DNA from: Heligmosomoides polygyrus polygyrus
Taxonomy: Eukaryota; Nematoda; Chromadorea; Rhabditida; Heligmosomidae
Assembly (NCBI GenBank): GCA_947396885.1
Contig: OX377202.1
Location: 109,200,221-109,264,220, forward strand
Direction: 5' to 3'
DNA: 64,000 nucleotides
Shown here piece by piece: positions 32,951 to 45,600 of the stretch (position 1 is the first letter of the stretch; each line of letters begins with the position of its first letter). The notes below the pieces were generated by a model. The model worked only from the letters and a program-made list of their open reading frames with translations, was not told the origin of the DNA and made no database searches. The position numbers and the translations under genes are program-made.

Positions 32951-33965
32951 TCCTCGATGGGGGATATTGTATTTTGGTTATCCGCCTAGCTTCAATTTTT
33001 TGGGCGTCCCAGCTGCTGCTTCATGGCACAGTACCACTTAACCACGAATACTTCGACACTCCATCGGTGTTTTACGGACACTGATGGAGTGTCGAGGTAT
33101 TCCTGATGCTCCCTACGGACTAGGATAGAATCCGAATTTTCGGCGACTTGAAGTTCAAAGTCGAAAACGGCGGAAACTTCCGGTCCGACATAATAGTGAT
33201 CTGCCTACTGTGGCCGTACGTCGGTTTCACCATAAACATAAGGAAAGGTTCTAAAAAATCAATTCACACAGCATGCACGTTTTTTTTCAATGATTTTTTT
33301 TATTAATTTTCCATCCCTGCAACAAAAAAGGTTCGTCTGCAAATTTTCACACCTATCGCGGGTTTTTGCTGTTGTTTTTTCATGAAAATTAGCAATGAAT
33401 TTCTGCGACGCGAGAGAGGCTCCTCAGATGGAGTCAGGTTTCTTATCGAAGTTTTCCTCCTCGTTTTTTTCGCCGGTCGTTTTTCCTCGTCAATCATCAC
33501 ACATTGATCAGACGCGAGGGCCACCAACTTGAGATGAGAAGGTGCAGCATTAGGTATGATGGATCTCCTCTTTGTAGGCAGACGTCTAGAAGACGCTTCT
33601 GAGCCTTTTCTCCAGAAGCTATTTACTCCTTCAGTTCGGCTGATTGTATGGCCGGGTAAGTCATCAGCTGCGTTTTGCTATTTTCCATCGGCATGGATGC
33701 TGCGAGCTAAAGGTCGACGAGCAATGCAATCGGCTTCAGATGTGTCGCACATTCTATTTCTCAGTCATAAAGGCGCATTTCAGCCGACGACGACAATGAA
33801 TTGCGGGAGCCTGTCATTGTCGGGTGAAATCTGTGTGACATGGACGCTCGTCGGTCGGTTTCCTATTCTTCGCGGACAGGTACGGTAGGTAACAGCTCAA
33901 TGAGCCCATCATAACAACGAAAGACGGCTCTAGAGCTAGGCATCTCTAAAAAAGCCACAAATAGA
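32951..33965. other. No gene recognised; one short hairpin
   Basis: Contains a hairpin at about 33047-33101 with arms CGACACTCCATC and GATGGAGTGTCG. I see no exon with family support. Confidence 0.4.
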
Positions 33966-34247
33966 GGATAAAAAGGATAAAGGAGGGCGTCACTTAGTCT
34001 TTTCCGGGATGCGCCACGCGTTCTACTTCTACGCGATGTCGTGGAGCCGACTTCAATGGGTATTTGGTCACCCGGCCAGTCAATGAACAAGTGAGTGCTT
34101 TATCCTTCCCAGACAATTCTTGTATCAATTCACCGACCCCGAAGGAATGGAAGGCGGGGTTGACTGGGCGAGAGATCCGAACCAGGAACAAGGTATCGGG
34201 GATGCGCGCAACAGCCGGCACCTACACCGACTGCGCTACACGCGCCC
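33966..34247 (-). repeat. tRNA-derived SINE
   Basis: AGGATAAAAAGGATAAAGGA tail, GGATGCGCCACGCGTTCTAC, a shortened body and CACCTACACCGACTGCGCTA head. Some internal deletion. Confidence 0.8.
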
Positions 34248-34379
34248 AAAAATCACAACCTCATCACGAACAAAAGGTTTACAAGCCTCTAACGGTCAAA
34301 GGTACCACATATACCAGAAGAGATGTTTTCTAGCGTTTTTCTATAATCACCTAAAGATTTCACAGCTTAACCCAGTCAA

Positions 34380-34440
34380 ACTGTCAGAAACGACGTCACA
34401 CGGGTCGTCGGAAATTAGGTGGACCGGCCACACCATGCGT
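34380..34440 (+). pseudogene. RTE-like fragment
   Basis: Encodes SSEIRWTGHTMRSDRS, matching SSKIRWAGHVMRFADTR of the fragment at 36.4 kb. Confidence 0.45.
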
Positions 34441-34728
34441 TCCGACCGATCGATTGCGGTCATGATCTCTCCGCGCCTCCTCTAAAAAGCCTACTAACTC
34501 TAAGCCGGAAAAATGGGTGCGAGATTCCACCTTAAGTCTGCAAAAGAAGTCCCTTCAGTTGATGGTGGCGAGATTTAGGTGCAAATCTAGATCTAGATGA
34601 GAGGTTGGGTCCATCTTGTACTTCGCTTACATACTGCGCGTCGACTGAGTAATCAGGGCGATACGCAGCTTCGCTAGATGCCGAAATTTGCCTAATTTTC
34701 TTTTTTTCGCTTTCTAAGGCGCGTGTGG

Positions 34729-35012
34729 CGCAGTCGGAGGAGGTGCAGACCGTCACGTGCACCGAGACCAGGTTCCTGGTTCGGAGTTCTGCCCAGGCCA
34801 ACCAAGCCTTCCATTCCTCCGGGGTCGGTGGATTGGAGCCTGGGAAGGACTGTCTGGGAAGGGTGCAGCGCTGACTTGTCCATCGGCTGGCCACCGCAAG
34901 TCATTGTATGGCCAAATACTCGTTCAAATCGCCTACGCGACGTCCCCTAGAAGTATAATGTGTGCCGCGTCATACAAGGAGATTGGCTAACGTCGACACT
35001 TCTCCTTCTTCC
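34729..35012 (+). repeat. tRNA-derived SINE
   Basis: GCGCGTGTGGCGCAGTCGGA (A box), GGTTCCTGGTTCGGAGTTCT (B box), GGCCACCGCAAGTCATTGTA; the tail is degraded. Confidence 0.8.
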
Positions 35013-35014
35013 TC

Positions 35015-35181
35015 AACTATTCACGGTGACCACACGATGGACACGTCAATGTTTTATCCTTACCCGATTACCTTGGATCCCAATCTCGGTTCCCGGGCAG
35101 ATTGAAGGCTTCGTTGACCTGAGTGGAACCTGTGCCAAAATCGCACTGCAACGGGCGCCTCCGCCGACTGCGCTAGCGCCC
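35015..35181 (-). repeat. SINE, partial and diverged
   Basis: GATGGACACGTCAATGTTTT, ATTGAAGGCTTCGTTGACC and GCGCCTCCGCCGACTGCGCT follow the minus-strand SINE order with many changes. Faces the copy at 34729. Confidence 0.6.
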
Positions 35182-35194
35182 CACTTTGAGCATA

Positions 35195-35514
35195 AAGGAT
35201 AAAAAGGATAAGGACGGGTTATTCAATCCCTTCTGGGATGCGCCACGCATTCTACTTCTAAGATGTCGTGGAGGCGATATGAATACGTATTTCGCCAAAC
35301 AATGACTTGCGGTGGCCAGCCGATGAATAGGTCAGTGCTTTAACCTTCCCAGACAAGTCTGGTACCAATTCACCAACCCCGGAAGGATGGAAGGCTTGAT
35401 TGGCCTGAGCGGGAAATCCGGACCAGGAATCTGGTATCGGGTGCAGGCGGCTGTCAGCGCCTCCTCCGACTGCGCTACACGCGCCTGCTTCACTTTCACG
35501 CTTTCACGCTCTGT
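35195..35514 (-). repeat. tRNA-derived SINE with perfect 13-bp target duplication
   Basis: CACTTTGAGCATA lies at 35182-35194 and 35515-35527. Inside are the AGGATAAAAAGGATAAGGAC tail, the full body and the CTCCTCCGACTGCGCTACAC head. About 26 extra bases follow the head before the right repeat, which suggests a small 5' transduction or filler. Confidence 0.9.
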
Positions 35515-35825
35515 CACTTTGAGCATAGGATCCGAAAACCTGCATTAATCTTACAAAGCCTTATAGATAAGCGTGCCTTAACGGCTATTCACAACTTATT
35601 TCATATTATTGTTACTAACATTTTTTATTCCTAAAAACCTAACTTTTACTCTAACATTTGTTCGCAACTTATTTTGAACAAATATTAATTTGAAAATAAT
35701 AATTTTTTGCAGCATCTTCCAGCTTCACTAATGAGCTACCGGGGAAATATTTACTACTAAAAGCCCGTATGAAGGAGGTGGCGAAACGACACTTCTTTTA
35801 AAACAATTTTTTGGATAAATCACGG

Positions 35826-36642
35826 TTGTGTTATGGGCATGACGCCGTCAGCGCAGCGAAGATGCTCATAACACCGAGCATCAGCCAGGCGCAGCAAATG
35901 CTGGCCGACTTCCATTGTGTAAGTGGGAACGTTGGACTGCAGCTGAAGCTGTCGAAGACGATGTTCATGAGGAACCGACGAGTTTCTGATGTCCGTTCTC
36001 GCTCAACGGAACGAACATCTCCGAATGCTCCAGCTACGTCTATCTGGGTCGCGAAGTCAACATGGCCAACGACCTAAAGCCGGATCTGAGCAGGAGGAAA
36101 CGAGCGGCTTGGGGAGCTTTCAAGAGCGTCGAAGAAGTCGTGAAGAAGACGAAGAACGTCCGACTCCGTGCCCACCTATTCGACTCCACTGTTCTTCCTG
36201 CCCTAACATACGCCTCAGAGACCTGGGTTATACGAAAGCAGGATGAACACGCGATCAGCGTCGCGCAGCGTGGAATCGAGAGGACGATGCTCGGAGTGAC
36301 ACGACTCACGCAAGTGAGAGAAGGCCTCCGGAGTTCCGAGCTTCGCCGACGTTCGAAGGTCAGAGACGCTGTCGCATGGGCCAAGTCGTCGAAAATTAGG
36401 TGGGCCGGTCACGTAATGCGCTTCGCAGACACCCGCTGGACGAGAGCTGTCACCGACTGGATTCCTCGGGATGTCAAGAGAACACCAGGTCGCCCACCAA
36501 CGCGTTGGTTGGACCGAAAGCGTGAAAGCCCTGAACGATCGCTCTGACGTTCTTCGTGTCCCTCGTGCGAGGAGGATCTATTGGAGCACTCTGGCACGAA
36601 TGGAGACGCTGCTGGCGCCCGCTCGAACGAGTCGATGATCAA
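35826..36642 (+). pseudogene. RTE-like non-LTR reverse transcriptase, 3' end
   Basis: First frame: LITPSISQAQQMLADF and GNVGLQLKLSKTMFMRN, the end of the reverse transcriptase palm. After a frameshift near 35980 a second frame (36062-36547) gives VYLGREVNM-like sequence, LTYASETWVIRKQDEHAIS, RGIERTMLGVTRLTQVREGL, KIRWAGHVMRFADTRWTRAV and TDWIPRDVKRTPGRPPTRW, then another shift. The endonuclease and most of the polymerase are absent, as in 5'-truncated insertions. Confidence 0.88.
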
Positions 36643-36649
36643 CCGGACA

Positions 36650-38355
36650 ACAGGTGACGCAGGTGAACTCACGTTTGACAAATATGGTTTCAGTAGGTTG
36701 TTTATCATTTTTATTTCACCTTGTTTTACTCTGTTCTATCTTATTTACTTCCTGTGATTGTCTATGGCGACTCATCAGAGTATTCGGCTACGTTGGCCAT
36801 CACCTCCAGAATGCGCCACGCATTTTGTTTTGCCCCATCGCTGCCCCATAGTATCCCTCGCCATTCTTCAATGATTTCAACCAGGACATCCCGACTACTG
36901 GTTCACCCCCAAGCTTCAAGCGTCTGCTCCTCTCCTGATTCGACGCGATTGATGATTCCGTGTTTTCATATATATTGACTTTTTTATCGATCTTTTGTCA
37001 TTATTTTTGTTGGATTCTCTCGTTTTGACACTTTACTAGCCTACCACTGCTATCACCTTTGCTTTCGTGTTTTGAGCGCTTACCAGGAAGTAGATATTAA
37101 ATGAATAACGTTAAATAAACCACCAAAACTAGCATACAGGTGTTATCGTGTGAAGTTCAATATGTTACAGTTACTTATCGTTGGCATTCAGATGCAATCG
37201 AACTTCATCAGGATTCGAATGGAAGTTTATGAAATTGCTGCGCTGACTTTAAGTGGATGTAAAGTGCATGGCGTATCCCCACTTTCACATTTTTGGTACA
37301 AAACAGCAATTTACCCAATAGAGTTGGGTCACGTCCCAGAATTCCAGCACGAAGCGGACGTTGCTGCTCGAGCCTGCAGCTCAGGCGAATAGGTAGCTGG
37401 AGCAGTCGCTGTTCTGATTGGCTAGCGATTCCTCAGCCACACCCATTGTGCCCGGCTGGGCAAACCCCCGCTAAGTACCGACATTTGAAAGGCAACTCTC
37501 TCCCTCAACATTTCTCTGTAGCAACACTTTCAATTGAAATTAGTACACGTTTATTGACGACGTTAATAAAATAAAACAATCGGGGTAAGAACAGAGCAAT
37601 ACGCTGACGAGAAAGGCATGACTACCAGCGCCTCAATCCACTCAGTCCAAAGACACACAAACATACTCATACACGGCAGCAGTCAGGCGAGGCGCGGCGG
37701 TGTGCACGCGGCGAGATCGCGCCGTGCACACCTCAACTGTCGCCGATTAAAACGGATGGATTCACGCAGTATTTACAATGGGGGCGAGCTGCTGCTGCGG
37801 CTGCAGCTGATGGTAGCTGCTCACCGCATAGCAGACCTTCTTGGCCTTCGCAGAATTAGAATCTACAAACTCAGCGAAGGCGCGAGACGAGAGACACATA
37901 CAATAGTGACATGATGATGGAGACACAAAAACGGATAGACACACACACACACATACAAAAGCAAATCTTTGACTAATCACAAGCTACTCGCACGGCAGTG
38001 ACAACGCTCCGCGACGCTTCGACGGCGCGGCGCGGCGGTCGCGCGTCGCCTATGCGACGCGGCCAGCGCGCGCGCGTGCGCGTACGCGAGCGTCGAGCGA
38101 TGCACAACCTGCGACTTAGCGACAACAACACGACGACCGACTCCACGGAAATTTGAAGAAAGAAAAAAGAACCAAGACGCGTTATTTTTTGGTTGAATGT
38201 GGAAATAGAAAGAAAATCAAGGTACACACCATGAAAACACCGGAAAGATGATGATGAAGACGAATTCCACCTAGTAATCAGCAATTGGTAACAAACACTT
38301 GGCGCATGGTACAAGACAGAGAGATGATAAACAATCAGAGACGAGCAGATCAGAG
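36650..38355. other. No gene recognised; AC-repeat tract and GC-rich segment
   Basis: Holds an ACACAC tract near 37939 and a CGCG-rich stretch near 38020-38100. AATAAA on the minus strand near 37549-37554 could serve a long cyclin D 3' UTR, but it is 2.1 kb past the stop codon, so I do not rely on it. Confidence 0.4.
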
Positions 38356-38359
38356 ACCT

Positions 38360-39271
38360 CAGGGCGCGTTTATAGCTCGTTGGCAACACGCGGCGCGCGC
38401 GACATCGCTATTGGCTGACAATCGATTGGAGCTGGTGCACGGCGATGGACGTATCGACTAGTGCCGTGCAGTTGATTGAACCGTAATATTTACACGGCAC
38501 TCGTTCTGTCGATTCCTGCCATGTGGTCAATCGATTACATAGACTGCACGGCACTTTTGGTACATAATCGATATCTAACCTACTGATCAATTTCTGCCGT
38601 GCAACTAATCAATCGTCAAAGACTGCACGGCATTTCTCGAATAGAAAGATGCCGTGCGATCAACCGACGTGAACGAAGTGCACGGTTACGTCGCACAGAA
38701 TCGATGCTAATCGATTACCTCCGTGAAATATGTATGTCTGACTATGCTCTAAGATGCCGTGCAATCTATACGAATCGATTATTGCCGTGAAATTTGGCCA
38801 ATATCGTGCACTCTGTAATCGATTGCTCAATCGATTGCCTTTAATCTCTTAATCAATTGACGATTGGTTTCATCGATCGATTCGAGAGTGCACATCACTT
38901 TTGCTAGACAATCCATACGTATCGATTGCCGCGCATCCGACTCGTTATCGTGTACAGTCAATACGTATCGATTGTTCCCGTGCACACGAACAACGCCGTG
39001 CTACTACGCAGCTAATCAATTCGTGTAGACTGCACGGCGTTCGTCGTGAACAATTCGTACGAATCGATTATCGCCGTGCAACACGAGCAGGACGTCGTGC
39101 TCTACGACTCGTGCCGTGAAATCACGGCACCTGTGCAGGCAATATGAATAGACTGACGCCGTGAAGCAGAAGAACTGTACGAATCGACTAATGCACCAGG
39201 CGCTTAGGTATCGATTGCAAGGCGCCTTGTCGCGCGTGCGCGCTTTTCATGCGAAGTATAAACGCTCCCTG
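38360..39271. mobile_element. TIR-bounded block packed with GCCGTGCA and ATCGATT motifs
   Basis: CAGGGCGCGTTTATA at 38360 is inverted as TATAAACGCTCCCTG ending 39271. Inside, GCCGTGCA or its reverse TGCACGGC, some copies one base changed, recurs about 17 times at 25-50 bp spacing, interleaved with ATCGATT words. No frame is continuous. The CAGGG ends resemble hAT-type termini, but no clear 8-bp duplication is seen. Located 0.4 kb 3' of the cyclin D stop codon. Confidence 0.65.
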
Positions 39272-39681
39272 AGACAACACTGAACCTAGAAAAGACGATG
39301 TGGTAGTGCTCTAGCTAGGTAGTATATATGTATAATATGATCATGGTGGTGAAAGAAAACTTCTGAAGAATAAAATTGCAATCAATGCTTGGTAATTAAG
39401 AGGAACACGACGATGAATGTGAAAAAATAGCAACATCAACCCGCAATGGCTGCCTAGGTGAGCCATGATGAGAAAGAAGTATAAATTAAACACTAGGATA
39501 TGAAGATGTGAAGAAAAAGCGCAGTGTATACTCGTTGCATCATCTCGAAATGGGGAGGAAAGGAGGAAACGAAAGGAAATTAGTCAATATCAACGGGGTC
39601 TAGAATACGATTCGATGCGATGCGTTTCGAAGTGAATTGCAGAGGGATGTGACCCACATATGGCTCATCGAGCTCTTCTCC

Positions 39682-42600
39682 TCAGGCGATTCGCGCCATT
39701 TTCGGCGGCGAGCACTCGAGATCCTTCTTGCCGCATGATTCCGGCGAGCTCACTCCCGAACAAAATCCAGAGTCGTTCAGCGGTGTGGCCGGCTGCGACG
39801 ACGACATCCTCGCGCCGCCACAGGCTCCAACCACGCCGCCGACGCCGCCGTCTGGCGACACCTCGAGCAGCTCGTCGACGACCACGTCGCACACGGACGC
39901 CAGCGAGCCGTGTCGATGGTGGACGCTACACGGCCCAGAGTCACTGACCACTCGTTCCAGCATTGTGATGTAGGAGCGCAACAGATTCTGGAACAAACAG
40001 CGTTGACGCAATGGACCTCGTGAGGCGTCGGGACAAGGAAGACGTGGGAGGCGACGACGACGAAAATCCTCACCATCTGCAGATGAAACGTGCTTCCGAT
40101 AATCGCCTCCGTATCCGCTCTAAGCTTCGCGTCAGCGTATCGCTCCGCGGCAAACATCAGCGCCAAACAGCACTGAATCGACGGGAACAGCGTCGCCAAC
40201 TTGTGACCTGAAAATCGTTAAAAATTTAAAAAATGCGGTTTTCAGATATCTAAACCCTTCTTTATTTGATAGTAGCTGATCCTTCTATCTACAATCTGTT
40301 CTAGTTCGTCCGTCCGTCTGTATCTGTGTCCGTCTGTCCATCTGTCTGTCCGTCTACCGGTCGGTCGGTCTACTGTACGTCTGTCTGTCTGTCTATCTGC
40401 CTGTCAGCCTATGTGTGTCGGTCCGTCCCTCTGTCTGTCTGTCTGTCTGTCCGACAAATTTGCACTATGACCGAAGGACGGTCTCCCACCTGGACCATAA
40501 TTATCTACCTCTATTCAGGATTAATGCACTGAGATCGATATGAACAGTGCACACACTTCGCAAGAAGCAGACAACATCGATTCGCCAACCATTATCGATC
40601 GGTTTTATCGATTTTTGTTCAACGTTTTAAGAGCGACTCGAGTAAACATCGGTCTATTAGACCAGTTCCTTGTCATTCATTTTAAGACCAAAATTGCCTG
40701 GCAGGTCCGTTAGATAACATCGATTCACCAAGCATTATCGATCGATTTTATCGATTTCCCACCAACGTTTGCCGTTTAAGGGACGATTCAAGTAAACATC
40801 GGCTGGTAGATCAACACCAAATCGCCCAGAAGTTTTCCGAATCCTCGGCTTATTCCAATTTCTCAGCTTCCTGCAGCCTCCAGGTTTCCCTTAGGAACAC
40901 TATAGCCTCTTCCAAGCCTCACTGGTCTATATTTCAGCTTTGCCAGGTCCATCATAACCATCAGAATCCATTAATTCTTCGGTGGGGCCGTTTCTCCAAG
41001 GCTTCTGAAGCCACTAGGAGGATAACCATAGCAGTTCCTACTCTGATGCAAGGGCTAGGAGACAAAAATCTCTCAGTAGGAGGACTGACTATGCTCATCC
41101 ATACCTAAAGGCGATAGTTATTGAAAAACTTTTTGATTCTTCAAGCCTTCTGGAGATTCGCTTACCACCCTATAGGCTGCTTCTATGGAAAGAAGGGCAA
41201 AATCGACGTTGGCAAGGTCAATTCTGGCTTTCAGTCGTTTCTACTAGCACCTGGACACCTCGACGGTCCCAGACTATGCAGTAGACGACCAAACTCAGCC
41301 ATTCATGACACGCTCTACCCTTCACCGTCTTTCAGTGCCACCGGAAAGCGTCAGTAATCATTCCGTGGCTTTTTGGATCAATTTCAGCACGAGTCAACCT
41401 TCCTCCCGACATAGGGAGGGAGGAAAGTGCCAGCCAATCATATCCTTCGAGTTCTGATAACGAATAGGAGAGCAGAGACTTCAACCGCGACGGTATTGGG
41501 TAAGTGATGCTGGGCACAAAGTGGACTTGCACCGGAATTTCGACCGTTCAAGGGCTAGGCGGTCAAAGCCGGCCATTATTAAACACTCCTTGGCATCTGG
41601 AATCATCCGTGTCTTGTATAACCCTTTAGAATCTTTTAGGAAGACGCTCTCTGCTCCCTTTTAGGCTCTCGACGGTCTAATTCTCGAAAGTTAAGGCTCT
41701 GGAGCTTCTCGAACCCGCCTGGGTTCCACCGTCCATTTCGCAAGTCGGCATTTTGCCGCAAAGGCTGCGAGCGCTCGTTCGATTCGACGACGACGATGAT
41801 GACGCGACACACGGCCGGCCAGCAGCTAGCTGTTGCATTGAGCAGAGATCGTATCTCGCCCGGTATCGCAACATATAACACCACCAGACCCGTTTATATG
41901 CTGGCGGCGAACATTTCGCCAACCTTGGATCTTCCACGAGCTACTTGGAGGTCTTCTGAGTCACCTGGAGATGGCTCCATAGGGCATGAGCCTGTTAATG
42001 AGCATACTGTAGGCGAAAAACAAGAGAGAAAGAGGAACCCTCTGAAATGGTTGGAAATGCCCGAGGATCCTAAGAAGGTCGAGGAAGCGCCTGGGTAGAG
42101 CCCGCGTCGAACTTCAATCCAAGGAGATGACACGTATCCTCTGTATTCCATCGAGGTGACTCTACATTCTACAGTATCCGCCGAAATTTACAGCCACCTG
42201 GATGGCTCATGGAGCCTATGGAGCCACCTCTAGGTGACTACAAGGACCTCCAAGGACCATCTAGCTCGTGGAAGATCCAAGGTTCCAGGTGGCTGTAAAT
42301 TTCGGTGGATACTGTAGAATGTGGAGTCACCTCGACGGAATATAGACGATACAGGTGTCATCTCCCTGGATTGAAGATTGACTTAGCCTCTTTCCAGGCG
42401 CGCCCTCGACCTCCTTGGGTCCTCGGGAATTTCAAACCATTCTAGGGGCCTCGTCCTGTCTTCCGCCTACAGTATGCTCATTAACAGCGGGAACCTCATG
42501 CTTAATGTGAAGCAATGCGCGGCTCCACGGTGACACTTCTCGACGATTCGATAAATAAATGATCGACACATCTCATCACCATTCAGTCGTCGAATTCAAA

Positions 42601-45600
42601 CGTTCTCTTTGTGTCATTAAGGAGCTCAAACGCTTCGTGAAGCCATTTCGGCGAACCTTGAAGAGGTGGAGGAGAACGAGGAGGTTCAGCTCCTCTAATT
42701 ACAGCTCTTTGAAAACTGCTGCCGAGACAACGAGGAGAGGGGCACAAAACCCCGCCTCGCACTTAATCCACCACCGCCACGAGCACCACCTGTGATCGTT
42801 ATCGTGCAGCCAGATAGGCAAGGCACGCGAGTCTTTGTTGGGCGCTGCTGCGAGCTGACCTCACAACGCTGCTGACCACACCGTTGCGTAACGCTCCCCA
42901 GTGGCGGCGACCCGGCGAAAAACCACGAGAGGGGTTCACCGTAAACAGGCGCTGCCAGTGTCTTTGTGTCATTTCGCAGCCTTTTCTTCGACGAGGCGAA
43001 CGAAGCGTCGTCCCAGGTGGCTGCTGGGAAGCGCTCGAGGTTCCCAATTCGGGCCGTTCGAACGTCTGTCACCTGTCAGCAACGCTTCATTCATTATCTG
43101 TCCATATGAATTCTATGGACATCATCTACATCTGCGTTCCGGCAGAAGAACGGTCGGTGGTGTCAGTCGGTGTTGGGGAGCCGGCGAGTTCCTCTGACTC
43201 ACTCCACTCCTCAACTTCAAACTCTTCCCACGGAAGGTTTCAAAGCCGCGAGCGGCGGTCGGTTCAAACGCCTCCGTGGCGTCAACTGGTTCCGCGTTAT
43301 GATTTAGCGTCACCGACACGTGTCGCAACCACCACGGGGACACGGTGATAAACGTCCACCAGTAAGTCGGCCGGTGGCCTTATGCTGGCTGGCCGGCTGC
43401 GTCGGAGTGTACGATTCAGACCAGCCACTCGTCGTCAGGAGACAGGACACGGGGCTCTCTGTAAATCACCTCCATATCTGACGGCGGCACGCGTGCGCGC
43501 GCACACCGCCGATAAAACACACTTCCGATGCGGATCAACTGATCCGCGCACGCTGATCCGTCGCCGATACGGTAATTCACTCGTGTGATAAGACGAAATC
43601 CCGTTCGGGTACGGTAGGTGTAGGAACACCAGGACACGACACGTCGATTGTTGAGACCAGAGAAGCAGAGTGGCACCATTTTCTGCGTCTCTGCACAGAA
43701 TTCTTCCGCACTTTCTTAAGCTCTGGAAGCTCGTACAAGGCGCAGATGCCACGCTTCGCCCCTGAATGTCCTTCTGGTACCATACATGTGGCTCCAGTTG
43801 GCTCTATATGAACGGCTAAAGTACAGGCTGGAAAGGGTTGAAGCCAGAGACGCAGAGTGGCACCATTTTCTGCGTCTTTGCACAGAATTCCCCTGCGCTT
43901 TCTTCAAGAGCTCTGGAAGCACTTCCAGGGCGCAGAAGTCGCCTTTCGCTGTTGAATGTCCTTCTGGGACCGTACCTGTGGCTCCAGTTGGCCTTATATG
44001 AACGGCCAGAGTACAGGTTGGAGAGGGTTGAAGCCAAAGAAGCAGAGTGGCCTCGTTTTTCTGCGTCTTTGTCATACCGACTCACAGAACCCGTTCATCT
44101 CCCACCGGTAGGTCATTCTGAGTTATTCTGACTTGCCTGGCCCAGATTACCAAGACCAATCTGCTGTGAAGCATTCGGTGGAACACAAAGCTAGGGTCAG
44201 AGAAGCAGAGCGCCCTCATTTTCTGCGTGTCTGCCCCGAGAGACACGGGTGACACTGAGCCGCTACCAGTTAGCTGTCCTTTTTTCCTTGGAACCCCGAT
44301 GCGAGAAATCAAAGCCGACGAGCTCAGGCACAATAGGAACCCGAGGGAGCCCCCTGGTCAGAGCCAGAGAAGCAAAGTCAGCATTTTCTGCGTCTCTACC
44401 TGCCTAAGACGCATTAAAACGCAAAAGCCGCAAGCGGCCACTGCTTCTCCAAAAATGTCATACCGTACGGCATGGATGAGATCAGAGAAGCAGAGTGGAC
44501 CCATGCCCTGCGTCTCCAACCCATCATCGTACAGCATAAACACCGTATGATGGTGGACTGGGTTAGAGACGCAGAAAATTGTCCCACTCCGCTTGTCTGA
44601 CTCCAGCTGCAACTTTTTTTGTTCCGCGGTACCCAAATACTATGCTGTACAGTCTTCCGGCGAGGAAAAATGGCCACTGTAGCTAGAAGAGTAGCTTCTT
44701 GATATCGTACCGTATCCTGGAAGAATCTGAGAGCCAATCGTTTGACTCTTTCAAGATCTTGCGCTACAAGGCTACCAAAGGGGAGCACCATGGCTCCAGA
44801 AATTCACTATTCAACCTTCAGTAGCCACTCTCTCTCCCTTACGACTCCTGTTTCTCAGCCGGTACGGTGTACTTCCGTACTTAAGGAACAGAAAATGTGT
44901 AGAGCTGAGATCAGAGATGCAGAGTGGACCCGTGCACTGCGTCTCCAACCCACTCCACCATCGTACAGTATGTACACCGTATGATGGTGGACTGGGTTAG
45001 AGATGCAGAAAACTGCCCCACTCTGCTGGTCTGACTCCAGCTGCACATAATTTGTCTATTCCGAAGTTGCCAAGTACAGTGGTAATGGTTCTTCCGGCCA
45101 GGAAAAGAAGCATGGCGACTAAAGCCGGAACAGTCGCTTCTTGCTATTGTACCGCTTCGTCCCTACCCCGACGTCCTTCCGGTGCCCAGATATCGAGGCC
45201 AATGAACTCCGTCCGGCATCTGTACGCTGTGTGCGATGCGCGAATCCGTCCGTCCGGCTCGGCAACAGCTGTCGTCGCCGCGGGGTTCCTCTCTGGCCAA
45301 ATACGATTGTGACGCGCATTCAGCTGCGCGGTGATCCACAGGCACAGGCGCACACGCACACCGCACACTGCCGAACAACGACGTCCTTTAGAACGCGCAT
45401 GCGTTCGCGCAACCCTTTTCAGGCTCTTTCTCCGCCGGAACACTTTCCCAGCCTTTCGACAACTGACGTCTTTAGTCCTCGCGCGGAATCACGCGCAGAG
45501 GAGTCGAGGGCGGAAGAGAAGACAACTCATGTTTATGCATTAGGGCGCATTTGTTCCCACTACTCCTCGCTCTCCTCGTCTCCTCTTACCGAGGTAACCT

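Noticed and set aside
36062..36547. 161-codon frame as a host gene
   Set aside because: It is the C-terminal part of an RTE-like reverse transcriptase, flanked by frameshifts and repeated at 22.6 kb.
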